A DNA stretch of 64,000 bases. Source: Clostridium beijerinckii. Its GTDB lineage: Bacteria > Bacillota > Clostridia > Clostridiales > Clostridiaceae. Both the position numbers and the translations under genes were made by a program. The notes under the pieces are model-generated. The model saw only the letters and a list, made by a program, of their open reading frames with translations. It was not told the origin of the DNA and did not search any database. Where the stretch lies: the NCBI RefSeq assembly GCF_036699995.1, contig NZ_CP144906.1:2309001-2373000 (forward strand), in the 5' to 3' direction. Positions 42,636-51,582 of the stretch are shown here, piece after piece (the stretch's first letter is position 1; each line of letters begins with the position of its first letter).

Positions 42636-42720
42636 TATATGTATTGCAAAATTATCCCATATCATAATTCTAAAGATCTTGGAAGAATTTTAGCTGTAAT
42701 TGTGAATTGCAACATATATG
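42636..42720 (+). repeat. Heptad repeat family C, minimal copy C5
   Basis: TATGTATTGCAAAA at one end and TTGCAACATATA at the other, with the leader and a single heptad pair. It ends about 110 bases before the MutS-family gene. Confidence 0.75.
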
Positions 42721-42828
42721 CTTTATGAATGGTATACATTGCATTAAATATTAGTTTGCTGAGTAGCTCAATTTTGAAATCTATAACCTTGTTCGTGGCT
42801 TGAATATATAAGAAAAGGAAATGAAAAA

Positions 42829-44715
42829 ATGAATAATGCCACATTAGAAAAATTAAATTATAAAGAATTAAAAGACATTATAAAATCATATTGCGTAAGT
42901 AATTTAGGGAAAAAGTTAATTGATAAATTAGTTCCAAGTAATAATATAAAACAAGTAAGAAGAATGATTAAAGAAACTTCCGAGGGGAGAAGGCTAATAG
43001 ATGCATCTTACCATATGCCTCTTGAAGGAGTTTTTGATATATCTCCATTAATTGAAAAAATAGAAAAAGGTGGGGTTTTGGAGCCATCAGAAGTGATTAC
43101 AGTAGGAGATTTTCTTAGAGGATGTAGAAAAGTAAAAGCGTTCGTTAAAGATAAAGAAGGATATGCAGAAACCTTAAGTGCATATGGAGAAAATATTACA
43201 GATTTAAAATATATTGAGGATGAAATAAATATGGCTATTAGAGGAACCATTGTTGATTCTAATGCTACAAAAGAACTTAAAAAAATTCGTAGAAGCATTG
43301 AGCTCTGTGAAGAAAAAATAAAAGAAAAGATAGAGAAATTTATTAAGAATCCAAGCAATAAAGAGTATATGCAAGAATTTTTTGTTAGTATAAGGAATGG
43401 AAGATATACGGTTCCTATTAAAGCTGCTTATAAAAATCATATACAAGGTACTATAGTTGAAGCTTCTTCAAAAGGCACTACAGTGTTTATGGAACCAGCT
43501 TCAGTCTCAAAATATACAACTGAATTAATAGCTTTAAAGGCTGAAGAGAGTGTTGAAGAATACAAAATATTATCTACCTTAAGTGAAATGATTTTTCAAA
43601 AGCATCAAGAAATAAAAATAAATATCGAAGTTATTTCAGAGTATGACATGATACTTGCAAAAGCAAAATATAGCAAGGAAATAAGCGGAATTGAGCCAAA
43701 ACTCAATGATTATGGTTATATAAAAATAGTAAAGGGAAGATATCCATTAATTAAAGAGTGCGTTCCACTGGATTTTGAAATAGGAAATAAATATAGAAGC
43801 TTAATAATAACTGGTCCAAATGCAGGCGGAAAGACAGTTGTATTAAAAAGCGTTGGATTACTTACTTTAGCAGCATTAAGTGGATTTCATATAAGTGCAC
43901 ATGAAAATACTGAGATTGCAGTATTTGATGATATTTTTGTTGATATTGGTGATAATCAAAGTATAGAAAATGCTTTAAGTACATTTTCTTCTCATGTAAA
44001 AAATTTAGCAGAGATTTTAAAAGAAAGTAGCAGAAATTCACTATTACTTTTTGATGAAATTGGAAGTGGCACAGAACCAAATGAAGGAGCTGCACTTGCT
44101 ATTGCAATTTTAGAAGAATTTTATCATAAGGGATGTATTACAGTAGCAAGTACTCATTATGGGGAAATTAAAAATTTTTCGCAAAATCATCCAGACTTCG
44201 AAAATGCAGCTATGGAATTTAAAAGAGACACTTTGGAGCCATTATATAAACTTCATATAGGAAAAAGTGGAGACAGCAATGCCTTATATATATCAAGAAA
44301 AATGGGTATTAGTGATAATATAATTGAAAGAAGTAGAAAATATATTCAAACGAAAGACTATAATTATGATTTAGTAAAAGAAAGTAAAATTTCTAAAAGA
44401 GAAATAGAAGAATCCGAAACTCATGAGTATATTTATAAAGTTGGAGATAAAGTATTACTGTTAGATAAAGGTTCAAGTGGAATTGTCTATAAAGAAATTG
44501 ATAGATTAAATAATATAACTGTTTTATTTAATAATGAATTTATAGAAGTAAACTATAAAAGAATTAAACTCGAAATTAGCGCAGAAGAATTATATCCTAA
44601 AGATTATGATATGAGCCAGCTATTTTCAAGTTATAAGGAAAGAAAACTTAATAGAGATATTGAAAGAGGATCTAAAAAAGGACTCAAAAAATTTAGAAAA
44701 CAGGAAGGTATATAG
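42829..44715 (+). CDS. MutS-family ATPase (MutS2-like, without Smr domain)
   Basis: 628 residues. Lever/clamp helices with two-stranded coiled coil (about 130-270), KAAYKNHIQGTIVEASSKGTTVFMEP typical of MutS2, ATPase with TGPNAGGKTVVLKSVGLL (near 328), LLLFDEIGSGTEPNEGAAL and ASTHYGEIK. MutS2 proper is near 785 residues and ends in a KOW and Smr nuclease domain; here there is a KOW-like stretch (VGDKVLLLDKGSSGIVYKE) but no Smr. Shorter paralogues of this kind are common in clostridia as I recall, so this may be a natural form. Its stop codon lies in the terminal repeat of element B2, so a shortened C-terminus cannot be excluded. Confidence 0.9.
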   Translation: MNNATLEKLNYKELKDIIKSYCVSNLGKKLIDKLVPSNNIKQVRRMIKETSEGRRLIDASYHMPLEGVFDISPLIEKIEKGGVLEPSEVITVGDFLRGCRKVKAFVKDKEGYAETLSAYGENITDLKYIEDEINMAIRGTIVDSNATKELKKIRRSIELCEEKIKEKIEKFIKNPSNKEYMQEFFVSIRNGRYTVPIKAAYKNHIQGTIVEASSKGTTVFMEPASVSKYTTELIALKAEESVEEYKILSTLSEMIFQKHQEIKINIEVISEYDMILAKAKYSKEISGIEPKLNDYGYIKIVKGRYPLIKECVPLDFEIGNKYRSLIITGPNAGGKTVVLKSVGLLTLAALSGFHISAHENTEIAVFDDIFVDIGDNQSIENALSTFSSHVKNLAEILKESSRNSLLLFDEIGSGTEPNEGAALAIAILEEFYHKGCITVASTHYGEIKNFSQNHPDFENAAMEFKRDTLEPLYKLHIGKSGDSNALYISRKMGISDNIIERSRKYIQTKDYNYDLVKESKISKREIEESETHEYIYKVGDKVLLLDKGSSGIVYKEIDRLNNITVLFNNEFIEVNYKRIKLEISAEELYPKDYDMSQLFSSYKERKLNRDIERGSKKGLKKFRKQEGI

Positions 44716-44960
44716 ATAAACAATATATAACCTAGGCTTATGCAATAATCCACCGAAAGTAGAAACATTGTTATTTCACAGGACTATGAAAATTTCGCTG
44801 AAAGTGCTAAATTGCAGGTTGCACAACTAATGCTTGCTCCCAATTTCATTGTGACAAGCGTTAGTTGAACAACCTACAATTAAGAGCTTTTAACAGCTCG
44901 TTTTCAATGCCTGTTGCATAAAAATGTTTCTACTTTCTAGTATGGCAGTATATTTTGATT
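44712..44960 (-). repeat. Palindromic repeat family B, copy B2 (reverse)
   Basis: Nearly identical to B1 in reverse. Its ATAGATAAAC end supplies the TAG stop (44713-44715) of the MutS-family gene. Confidence 0.9.
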
Positions 44961-45058
44961 AAAAGTTCAACATATACATTAAACAAAATTATACATGTAT
45001 AATAATTTATCACAATGTATAAGTTTACTTTTGGATTTGTTTATCTATAAAAACGAAA

Positions 45059-45114
45059 GAATATAAGAATTTAGGAATAAAGGAATTTAAGAATATAAGA
45101 ATCTAAGAATTTAA
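45059..45114 (+). repeat. Octanucleotide tandem repeat (7 units)
   Basis: Seven consecutive 8-bp units, GAATNTAA-like (GAATATAA, GAATTTAG, GAATAAAG, GAATTTAA, GAATATAA, GAATCTAA, GAATTTAA), followed by AATTCTT that folds back on the last unit. Not related to the heptads of family C. Confidence 0.85.
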
Positions 45115-45217
45115 ATTCTTAAGAAGGAAAGAACTTAAAAAGTTAAAAGTGAAAATATCTTTACAGAAAAAAATATAAAAAGTTAACAATTTATAATGTT
45201 TTCAATGCTTTGAATAA

Positions 45218-45327
45218 TTATATGTAGTGTAAAAGTAATTCTTAATCATAATTCTAAAAATATTGAAAGAATTTTAGCTGTAACAGTGAATTGTGAAATG
45301 TGCATTATAAATTGCAAAATATATATT
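45218..45327 (+). repeat. Heptad repeat family C, copy C6
   Basis: TAATCATAATTCTAAAAATA leader, TTTTAGCTGTAACAGTG and four heptads. The 3' end TTGCAAAATATATA is intact; the 5' end is weak. Confidence 0.75.
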
Positions 45328-45334
45328 AAAAAGA

Positions 45335-45382
45335 GGTTGTCTTATAGAGGTGTATAAACCAATAAGATAACTTCTTTTTATA
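45335..45382 (+). terminator. Hairpin upstream of the HD-GYP gene
   Basis: AAAAGAGGTTGTCTTAT (from about 45330) pairs with ATAAGATAACTTCTTTTT (from about 45363), followed by T-rich sequence. It would isolate the downstream promoter from transcription through C6. Confidence 0.65.
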
Positions 45383-45534
45383 AAAAACACAATGGTGTAT
45401 TAATTCTTTCTAATTCAGGAAACATGTATCAAGTAAGCCTTTTTATTGGTAAATAATAATGCTATAATATGAACAGATTATTACGCATGTCATAGTGATA
45501 ATTTTACTGTTACTGAATGAATTGGAGGAAACAC

Positions 45535-46788
45535 ATGAAGGAAAATTTGGAAGTTACATTAAAGCAAATGATTCATATCATTCATAGAGCTATTAATTCT
45601 GTAGACAAAAGGCTTTTGAATCATGGAGAGAGAGTTGCATATATAATGTTAAATTTATTAAAAGCAAAAGGAAATTATAATAATGAAGATATGCTTAAAA
45701 TTTGTGTCATATCAATTTTTCACGATATTGGTGCATATAAGGTTGCGGAAAGAGATAAGCTTGTTGATATTGACGTAAAAACTCCATTTGATCATGCTAT
45801 CTATGGTTCATTATTTATAAAATATTTTTCTCCTCTGCCTAATTTATATAACATAGTTCTAAGCCATCATTTTACTTGTAGGTATTTTAAGGACAAGCAC
45901 ATGGATATTCTATCTAAAGAAGGAATGATATTAAGTTTTGCCGATTATATTGATAGAATGTATTTATCAAAAAAAGAATTAACGAAAGATTTTATTAGAA
46001 ATCATGCAGAAGAATATTCAAATGAGTATATAGAATTATTGCTGGAAGCAGATAGAAAATTTAATTTTATTGAAAAGCTAATAGATAAAACTTATGTTGA
46101 GGAGCTGTATGATTTTTTTTGTACTAGAATACTTACAAGAGATGAAGTTGTATCATATAGTAAAATGTTAGCTTATTCAATTGATTTTAGAAGTGAGGCG
46201 ACAGTCAAACATACTATATTAGTAGAAGCTGTAAGCTATCAAATTGCAAAGCTGTGTGGGTTAGATGAGAAAACTTTATCAAAAATTAAAATGGCAGCTG
46301 CGCTTCATGATATAGGAAAGATTGCTATTCCAGTAGAAATCTTAGAAAAGCCAGGTAAACTTATAGACGAAGAGTTTGAAATTATGAAAAGCCATGCTAT
46401 TATAGGATATAAGATTTTAAGTGATTTAAATATAGATGAAATAAGAGATTTAGGAACATTTCATCATGAGAAGTTAGATGGTGAGGGTTATCCTTTTGGA
46501 CTAAAAGGAGATCAGTTAACTAAAGAAATGAGAATAGTAGCAATAGGTGATATTACTAGTGCATTGTTAGGAGTAAGAAGCTATAAGGAGGAGTTTAGTA
46601 AAGATAGAATAATAAAAATTTTAAATAACATGGCTAAGGATAATAAAATTGATTTACATATTACTAATTTGCTTATAGATAATTATGATTTTATAATTGA
46701 TGAGGCAAAAAAGCAGGCTAGTGATTTAATGGCAAAATATTTGAATATAACGACTGAATATAAACAATTATTAAAAAAATTTTCGTAA
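45535..46788 (+). CDS. Tandem HD / HD-GYP domain protein
   Basis: 417 residues from the ATG at 45535, supported by GGAGG at 45523-45527; an ATG at 45517 is upstream of that site. Two metal-dependent phosphohydrolase domains: an N-terminal HD (HGERVAYIMLNLLK, SIFHDIGAYKV, LSHHF) and a C-terminal HD-GYP (AALHDIGKIAIPVEILEKPG, TFHHEKLDGEGYPFGLKGD). The GYP motif marks c-di-GMP phosphodiesterases, so turnover of c-di-GMP or a related dinucleotide is likely. No sensor or membrane segment is present. A terminator follows the gene. Confidence 0.9.
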   Translation: MKENLEVTLKQMIHIIHRAINSVDKRLLNHGERVAYIMLNLLKAKGNYNNEDMLKICVISIFHDIGAYKVAERDKLVDIDVKTPFDHAIYGSLFIKYFSPLPNLYNIVLSHHFTCRYFKDKHMDILSKEGMILSFADYIDRMYLSKKELTKDFIRNHAEEYSNEYIELLLEADRKFNFIEKLIDKTYVEELYDFFCTRILTRDEVVSYSKMLAYSIDFRSEATVKHTILVEAVSYQIAKLCGLDEKTLSKIKMAAALHDIGKIAIPVEILEKPGKLIDEEFEIMKSHAIIGYKILSDLNIDEIRDLGTFHHEKLDGEGYPFGLKGDQLTKEMRIVAIGDITSALLGVRSYKEEFSKDRIIKILNNMAKDNKIDLHITNLLIDNYDFIIDEAKKQASDLMAKYLNITTEYKQLLKKFS

Positions 46789-46807
46789 AAATAAGTGAAT
46801 ATCATAT

Positions 46808-46862
46808 AATCCCAAGCAATTAATTATATGTGCTATATAACTAATTGCTTGGGATTTTTAGT
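46808..46862 (+). terminator. Terminator after the HD-GYP gene
   Basis: AATCCCAAGCAATTA pairs with TAATTGCTTGGGATT, followed by TTTA. Confidence 0.9.
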
Positions 46863-46982
46863 TGAAAAGTTATTTTTCATAGGATTTCTAAATTTCTTTA
46901 GAAATTCTTTCGATTTAATTGTAAACTATCTTTATTTTTCAATTGTATATTTTACTTGTAGCTAATCAGTATATAAAAAATA

Positions 46983-47073
46983 AATATGTTGTAATTGAGT
47001 TTCTACATTTTACTTTAATTTAATGTTTGGATTACTAGGAACTTAAATGCAAATCTGTTATTGCGGCATATAT
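46983..47073 (-). repeat. Repeat family D, copy D3 (reverse)
   Basis: ATATGTTGTAATTGAGTTTC, TCTACATTTTACTTTAAT and TTATTGCGGCATATAT match the reverse complement of D1 with scattered changes. Confidence 0.75.
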
Positions 47074-47095
47074 CATCTAAGAATAGGAGGTGTTT

Positions 47096-47119
47096 ATGGG
47101 AGAATCTTTAATTCTATAA
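47096..47119 (+). other. Seven-codon ORF with ideal ribosome site
   Basis: AGGAGGTG (47085-47092) precedes ATG GGA GAA TCT TTA ATT CTA TAA. Either a leader peptide or the cut start of a lost gene; it lies just after D3. Confidence 0.3.
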
Positions 47120-47273
47120 TTTACAATCTTGAATTTTATAAAAATAAGACTAGTAGGAAAGTATATTTATGAGTTTGGAAATGCTTCACATATGATATAT
47201 AATAAATTTTATGTGAATTTTATTCCAAGTTAAATAAGAATAGGAATTTTAATATGTATTATAAGATTAATTA

Positions 47274-47380
47274 AATATATATTGCAAAGATAATTCTTCA
47301 TGACAATTCTAAAAATATTGCAAGAATTTTAGCTGTAATTATGAATTGTGAAATGTGAATTGTGCATTGCAACATATATA
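47274..47380 (+). repeat. Heptad repeat family C, copy C7
   Basis: Bounded by ATATATATTGCAAA and GCATTGCAACATATATA; leader intact; four heptads. It ends 50 bases before the response regulator gene and may carry or displace its promoter. Confidence 0.85.
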
Positions 47381-47430
47381 TGAATCAAATATTATTTGTA
47401 AATTATAGTAAGTGAGGGTGTTAAAGAGTA

Positions 47431-48135
47431 ATGAATTTTTATAATGTTTTAATAGTTGAAGATGAAAAAGAAATATGTGATGGAATAGAGATATACTTGA
47501 AAAACCAAGGCTACAATGTTTATAGAGCAAGCAATGGAATAGAAGGATTGGAGATAATAGAAAATCAAACTTTGCATTTAGCAATAGTTGACATAATGAT
47601 GCCAAAGATGGATGGAATAACAATGGTGATGAAACTCCGTGAGAATTATGATTTTCCTGTAATAATGCTTACTGCAAAATCAGAGGAGATGGATAAAATT
47701 CTAGGTCTTAATATTGGAGCGGATGATTATGTAACTAAGCCATTTAATCCAATGGAGTTGATAGCTAGAGTCAATTCGCAGCTTAGAAGATATTCAAAAT
47801 ATTTAAGTGTTGTAAGTGGAGCTGAACAAAAAAGTAATGTATTTTCAATTGGTGGTTTAGAGTTAAACACTGATACAAAAGAAGTGATTCTTGATGGAGA
47901 ATTAATAAAAGTTACACCAATAGAATTTAAAATATTACAATTGTTAATGAAAAATCCAGGAAGAGTTTTTTCAGCGGAAGAAATATATGAAAAAGTGTGG
48001 AATGAGGAAGCCATAAATACTGATACAGTAATGGTTCACGTCAGGAATATAAGAGAAAAAATAGAGATTGATACAAAAAATCCAAAATATTTAAAGGTGG
48101 TATGGGGAGTTGGATACAAAATTGAAAAACAGTAA
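47431..48135 (+). CDS. OmpR/PhoB-family response regulator
   Basis: 234 residues. Receiver domain: VLIVEDEKEI acidic pair, phosphorylated Asp in LAIVDIMMPKMDG (about 53), VIMLTAKSEE, and KPFNPMEL with conserved Lys. C-terminal winged helix from about 135: GELIKVTPIEFKILQLLMKN, VFSAEEIYEKVWN, NTDTVMVHVRNIREKI. It is followed, with overlap, by its histidine kinase. The pair resembles the VanR/VanS-like group of Gram-positive envelope sensors. A GAGGGTG sequence lies about ten bases before the ATG. Confidence 0.95.
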   Translation: MNFYNVLIVEDEKEICDGIEIYLKNQGYNVYRASNGIEGLEIIENQTLHLAIVDIMMPKMDGITMVMKLRENYDFPVIMLTAKSEEMDKILGLNIGADDYVTKPFNPMELIARVNSQLRRYSKYLSVVSGAEQKSNVFSIGGLELNTDTKEVILDGELIKVTPIEFKILQLLMKNPGRVFSAEEIYEKVWNEEAINTDTVMVHVRNIREKIEIDTKNPKYLKVVWGVGYKIEKQ

Positions 48136-50266
48136 AAAATCATATGTTACAAATTTAGTAACATTTATTATATTTTTAATAATGTCAGTAGGCATATTTA
48201 ATATTTATCCTAACATGAGAGAATGGGCAAAAGCAGAGCCTAAATCTCCATTTGAAGAAGATGAGTTCTTAAGAACTATTTATAAAAATGATTATGTTTT
48301 ATATAAAGATCTTGTAGGACAGACAAATCATGAAGAATTATCAGGTGATAAAATTTATATATCATCCTATGATACACATAATGATACTGAGGAAAATACT
48401 ATTAGAAATTTTAACTATGAACTCAGTGAGTGGAAAAATAATTTGAATAATAACTATAAAAATCTTGATTATTTAGTGTATAGTGATGATGCAAATATTA
48501 CAAATACAAATAATGATTTAAAGGAATTAATATCTGATAGTGAAGTTAATAATTTAAAGAATAAATATTCGTGGTACATGACCGTAAAATATGATAACAC
48601 TGGATTAATGTCAATAAGTAATATTTACGGTGCTGATGCAAATATCGTAAAAAATGCATTTTCAGGTCTGAATATAAGAGAAATTTGGGGGTATCCTCGT
48701 ATTAATGATGAGAATGTTAAATTTAATCCAATTAAAAATGTCACTTTCATTTATGGGATTCCTAAAGACCTTAAATATACAGATGGTTTAAGCAGAATGA
48801 TAGATGAATCGGAAAATCAAATTAATATTGCAGCTGTAGTAACTATCCTCTTTGGAATAGTAAGTATTGTATTAATATTTAGTTTACTAATTCCTTATAA
48901 AAATGGGAAAGAAGTATTTGGAGTTAAATATTTCTCGAAAATTCCTTTTGAGATTAATTGCTTTATTTTTGGAGCAGGAGGAATTGTCCTCGGATTTATA
49001 CTAGGGCGTACAGTCGTAGAAACCTTAAGAAATAGATTTGCTCTAGATTTAATTGGCTCAAGAATGGACAAAAATCTTGAAGGCATTACAATGATTTCTG
49101 TAAATATAATTATGTGGATGGCAGCTATATATATTATATTTGCAGGTGTTATGTTATTAAAAAGCATAATAAATTTTGGAGTAATTAAATACTTAAAAGA
49201 AAACTTATTAATAATTAAGATTTTTAGGTATATTAAAAAGCTATTCAGTAATGTATTTAATTATATAGGGCATATAGATTTAAATGACAAGTCTAATAAG
49301 TTCATTATAAAAGTTATTGGCGTAAATTTGATAATAATGTTAATCTGCTGTATTTTCTGGTTTTTGGGAATAGTAATAGCGTTAATTTATAATATAATAT
49401 TATTTTATTCAATTAGAAAACAATATGGAGATATAAGGAATAAGTTTAGTATACTTTTAAATGAAGCAGATAGAATTGCTGGTGGTGATCTAGAAGTAGA
49501 AATAGAGGATGATTTAGGATTATTCAATCCACTAAAAGATAGAATTGAAAAAATAAAAGATGGTTTGAAAAAAGCGGTAAATGAAGAGGTTAAAAGTCAG
49601 AGAATGAAGACGGAACTTATTTCAAATGTTTCTCATGATTTAAAAACACCCCTTACTTCAATAATAACTTATACTGATTTATTAAAAAAAGATAATTTAA
49701 CTGAAGAAGAAAGAAAATCGTATATTGATACAATTGATAAAAAATCACAAAGATTGAAATTCCTAATTGAAGACTTGTTTGAAGTAAGTAAGGCTACTAG
49801 TGGAGATATTAAGCTAAACTTAGTGAATGTAGATATTGTGGAATTAATGAGACAAACGCAAATTGAACTAGATGATAAAATAAAGGATTCAAAGTTAATA
49901 TTAAAAAATAGTTACCCTGCAAGTAAAGTGATATTAAATCTTGATAGCCAAAAAACCTTTAGAATTTTTGAAAATCTAATAATAAATGTAGTCAAATATG
50001 CTATGAAGGGATCAAGAGTATATGTAGACATAATAGATCATGAGAAGAATGTAGAGATTACAATAAAAAATATGTCTGCAGAAGAGTTGAACTTTGATCC
50101 ATTTGACATTGTAGATAGATTCCAAAGAGGAGATAAATCAAGGAATACAGAAGGATCTGGTCTTGGTCTTGCAATTGCAAAGAGTTTTGTGGAAGTCCAA
50201 GGTGGAACTTTTAATATTGAAGTTGACGGTGATTTATTTAAAGTAATTATTATATTTAAAAAATAA
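48110..50266 (+). CDS. Multi-pass membrane sensor histidine kinase
   Basis: About 718 residues; start is TTG, either 48110 or 48122, both inside the end of the regulator gene. TM1 at about 13-32, an extracellular region of about 200 residues, four more hydrophobic stretches between about 240 and 440, then HisKA with ISNVSHDLKTPLTSIITYTD (His near 508) and HATPase with FENLIINVVKYAM (618) and EGSGLGLAIAKSF (680). GLG replaces a full G1 box, which looks weak (KNMSAEELNFDPFDIVDRFQ). The signal may be an envelope-active compound, as with related VanS-like kinases; no transporter or resistance gene follows. Confidence 0.92.
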   Translation: MDTKLKNSKKSYVTNLVTFIIFLIMSVGIFNIYPNMREWAKAEPKSPFEEDEFLRTIYKNDYVLYKDLVGQTNHEELSGDKIYISSYDTHNDTEENTIRNFNYELSEWKNNLNNNYKNLDYLVYSDDANITNTNNDLKELISDSEVNNLKNKYSWYMTVKYDNTGLMSISNIYGADANIVKNAFSGLNIREIWGYPRINDENVKFNPIKNVTFIYGIPKDLKYTDGLSRMIDESENQINIAAVVTILFGIVSIVLIFSLLIPYKNGKEVFGVKYFSKIPFEINCFIFGAGGIVLGFILGRTVVETLRNRFALDLIGSRMDKNLEGITMISVNIIMWMAAIYIIFAGVMLLKSIINFGVIKYLKENLLIIKIFRYIKKLFSNVFNYIGHIDLNDKSNKFIIKVIGVNLIIMLICCIFWFLGIVIALIYNIILFYSIRKQYGDIRNKFSILLNEADRIAGGDLEVEIEDDLGLFNPLKDRIEKIKDGLKKAVNEEVKSQRMKTELISNVSHDLKTPLTSIITYTDLLKKDNLTEEERKSYIDTIDKKSQRLKFLIEDLFEVSKATSGDIKLNLVNVDIVELMRQTQIELDDKIKDSKLILKNSYPASKVILNLDSQKTFRIFENLIINVVKYAMKGSRVYVDIIDHEKNVEITIKNMSAEELNFDPFDIVDRFQRGDKSRNTEGSGLGLAIAKSFVEVQGGTFNIEVDGDLFKVIIIFKK

Positions 50267-50313
50267 GTTGATAATAATTTCTTGTTTAAATCATGTCTAT
50301 CTATATGGTGAAT

Positions 50314-50410
50314 TATATATATGTTGCAATTATAAATTTACATTTAAAACTCAAGTGAGCAAAGTGTTCAATTAAGAAAGAAATTTATAAACCAAATTGC
50401 AACATATATA
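50314..50410 (+). repeat. Repeat family D, copy D2
   Basis: TATATATGTTGCAATTATAA at the left and AAATTGCAACATATATA at the right; internal sequence is about as similar to D1 as expected for an old duplicate. Confidence 0.85.
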
Positions 50411-50542
50411 GTGCAATAATAGAGTGATAATATATAATCATTCTCCCTAATTGTGCCAATTAAGTATTTGCTCTATATATAGAATTAAATCACACTTGTA
50501 ATATTTTCTGAATTAAAATAATTCATATGAAAGGAACATAAT

Positions 50543-51151
50543 ATGAAAATTAATATCTATTTACATTGTTTATTATCCATACTTCTTGGTACAATAATAG
50601 GCATATTGACTATATTTGGACAAGGTCAATTAAAAGGTAATTGGAATTCCCTGGCTAATCTTGGGACAGTTTGGTTAGTTCCTGCCTTTTTTATAAGTTC
50701 TATTGCAAATAAAAAAAGGTTTTCTGTGACATCTTGTTCGTTATGTTTAATAGGAGAGGTTATGGGATACTATTATTTTCATTCATTGATAAATCAATAT
50801 AATTTTTCTGTTGGCTATTTCACGTTAATTTGGCTTGGGTGCGCTATAGTTGGTGGTATTATCTTTGGATTGGCAGGGTATCTATGGTATCATAAAGATG
50901 AAAAATTTCATGAATTAGGCAGTGCTTTATTATCTGGTGTTTTTTTAACAGATGGTCTAAACATGTTTATACATATAGATGATTATAGACATATGATAAC
51001 TGTGGCTATTGTAGAAATAGTTTTTGGCTTATTATTAATAATTATTTTAGAAAAAAATATGCATGAGAGACTTCGTTGTTGTATTTTTCTTATACCAGTT
51101 ATTATTTTAGGATTAATAGGATACACAATATTATATTATCTAACAATATAA
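50543..51151 (+). CDS. Multi-pass membrane protein of unknown function (DUF6518-like)
   Basis: 202 residues with about six or seven hydrophobic segments separated by short polar turns (LLSILLGTIIGILTIFG, LGTVWLVPAFFISSIA, GYFTLIWLGCAIVGGIIFGL, MITVAIVEIVFGLLLIIIL, CIFLIPVIILGLIGYTILYY). The pattern GxLxxxGQxxLxGxWNxLxNxGxxW, with WNSLANLGTVWL, is one I associate with DUF6518 proteins, but the match is from memory. There is no catalytic motif. AAAGGAAC precedes the ATG. It is a single gene with a downstream terminator. Confidence 0.75.
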   Translation: MKINIYLHCLLSILLGTIIGILTIFGQGQLKGNWNSLANLGTVWLVPAFFISSIANKKRFSVTSCSLCLIGEVMGYYYFHSLINQYNFSVGYFTLIWLGCAIVGGIIFGLAGYLWYHKDEKFHELGSALLSGVFLTDGLNMFIHIDDYRHMITVAIVEIVFGLLLIIILEKNMHERLRCCIFLIPVIILGLIGYTILYYLTI

Positions 51152-51213
51152 ATTCATAGAATTAGTGTAATAAGGTGTCTTTAGTTAATACGGGATCTTC
51201 CTATATGGAACAC

Positions 51214-51256
51214 TTAAGGCAACCTTGATGGGGTGCCTTTTGTTTTTATTTTTTAC
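51214..51256 (+). terminator. Terminator after the membrane protein
   Basis: AAGGCAACC (51216-51224) pairs with GGGTGCCTT (51231-51239), followed by TTGTTTTTATTTTTT. A second small hairpin (TTCC-TATAT-GGAA, about 51198) sits just before it. Confidence 0.85.
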
Positions 51257-51342
51257 AAAGTTCAGGTTGAATTTTATACTTCTTTCGCAATGAGGCAAAT
51301 ATAAAAAACAGGCATAATATGAGATATAAAATCTTGCATATT

Positions 51343-51469
51343 ATAGATAAGCCAATTATAAGTTAGATTTATACTATGAAATATATCCCAACTAGAAACT
51401 GGAACAAAAGTATGTTATTCATTTCGGCGAGTTATATGCATAAGTTCAGGTTTTAGTTGGGTTATCTAT
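51343..51469 (-). repeat. Palindromic repeat family A, internally deleted copy A5
   Basis: Ends are intact (ATAGATAAGCC...TTATCTAT) but the element is only 127 bp. Compared with A3, everything between the two CTAGAAA sequences of the opposite arms is gone, leaving one CTAGAAA (51391-51397). Confidence 0.92.
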
Positions 51470-51582
51470 AGTTAAAATAGGACTTTGAACTTAGAATATA
51501 TGGTGAAATTAGCCATATGGATAGACTTTTATATATTTATGTTATAATATTATAAATAGTTTTAGTTAATGGAGGAGATAAC

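Noticed and set aside
42829..44715. Mismatch-repair MutS or full MutS2
   Set aside because: It lacks the MutS mismatch-recognition domain and the MutS2 Smr domain, so only a MutS-family ATPase is claimed.
45535..46788. (p)ppGpp synthetase/hydrolase of the RelA/SpoT type
   Set aside because: HD motifs are followed by a GYP motif, and no synthetase, TGS or ACT domain is present.
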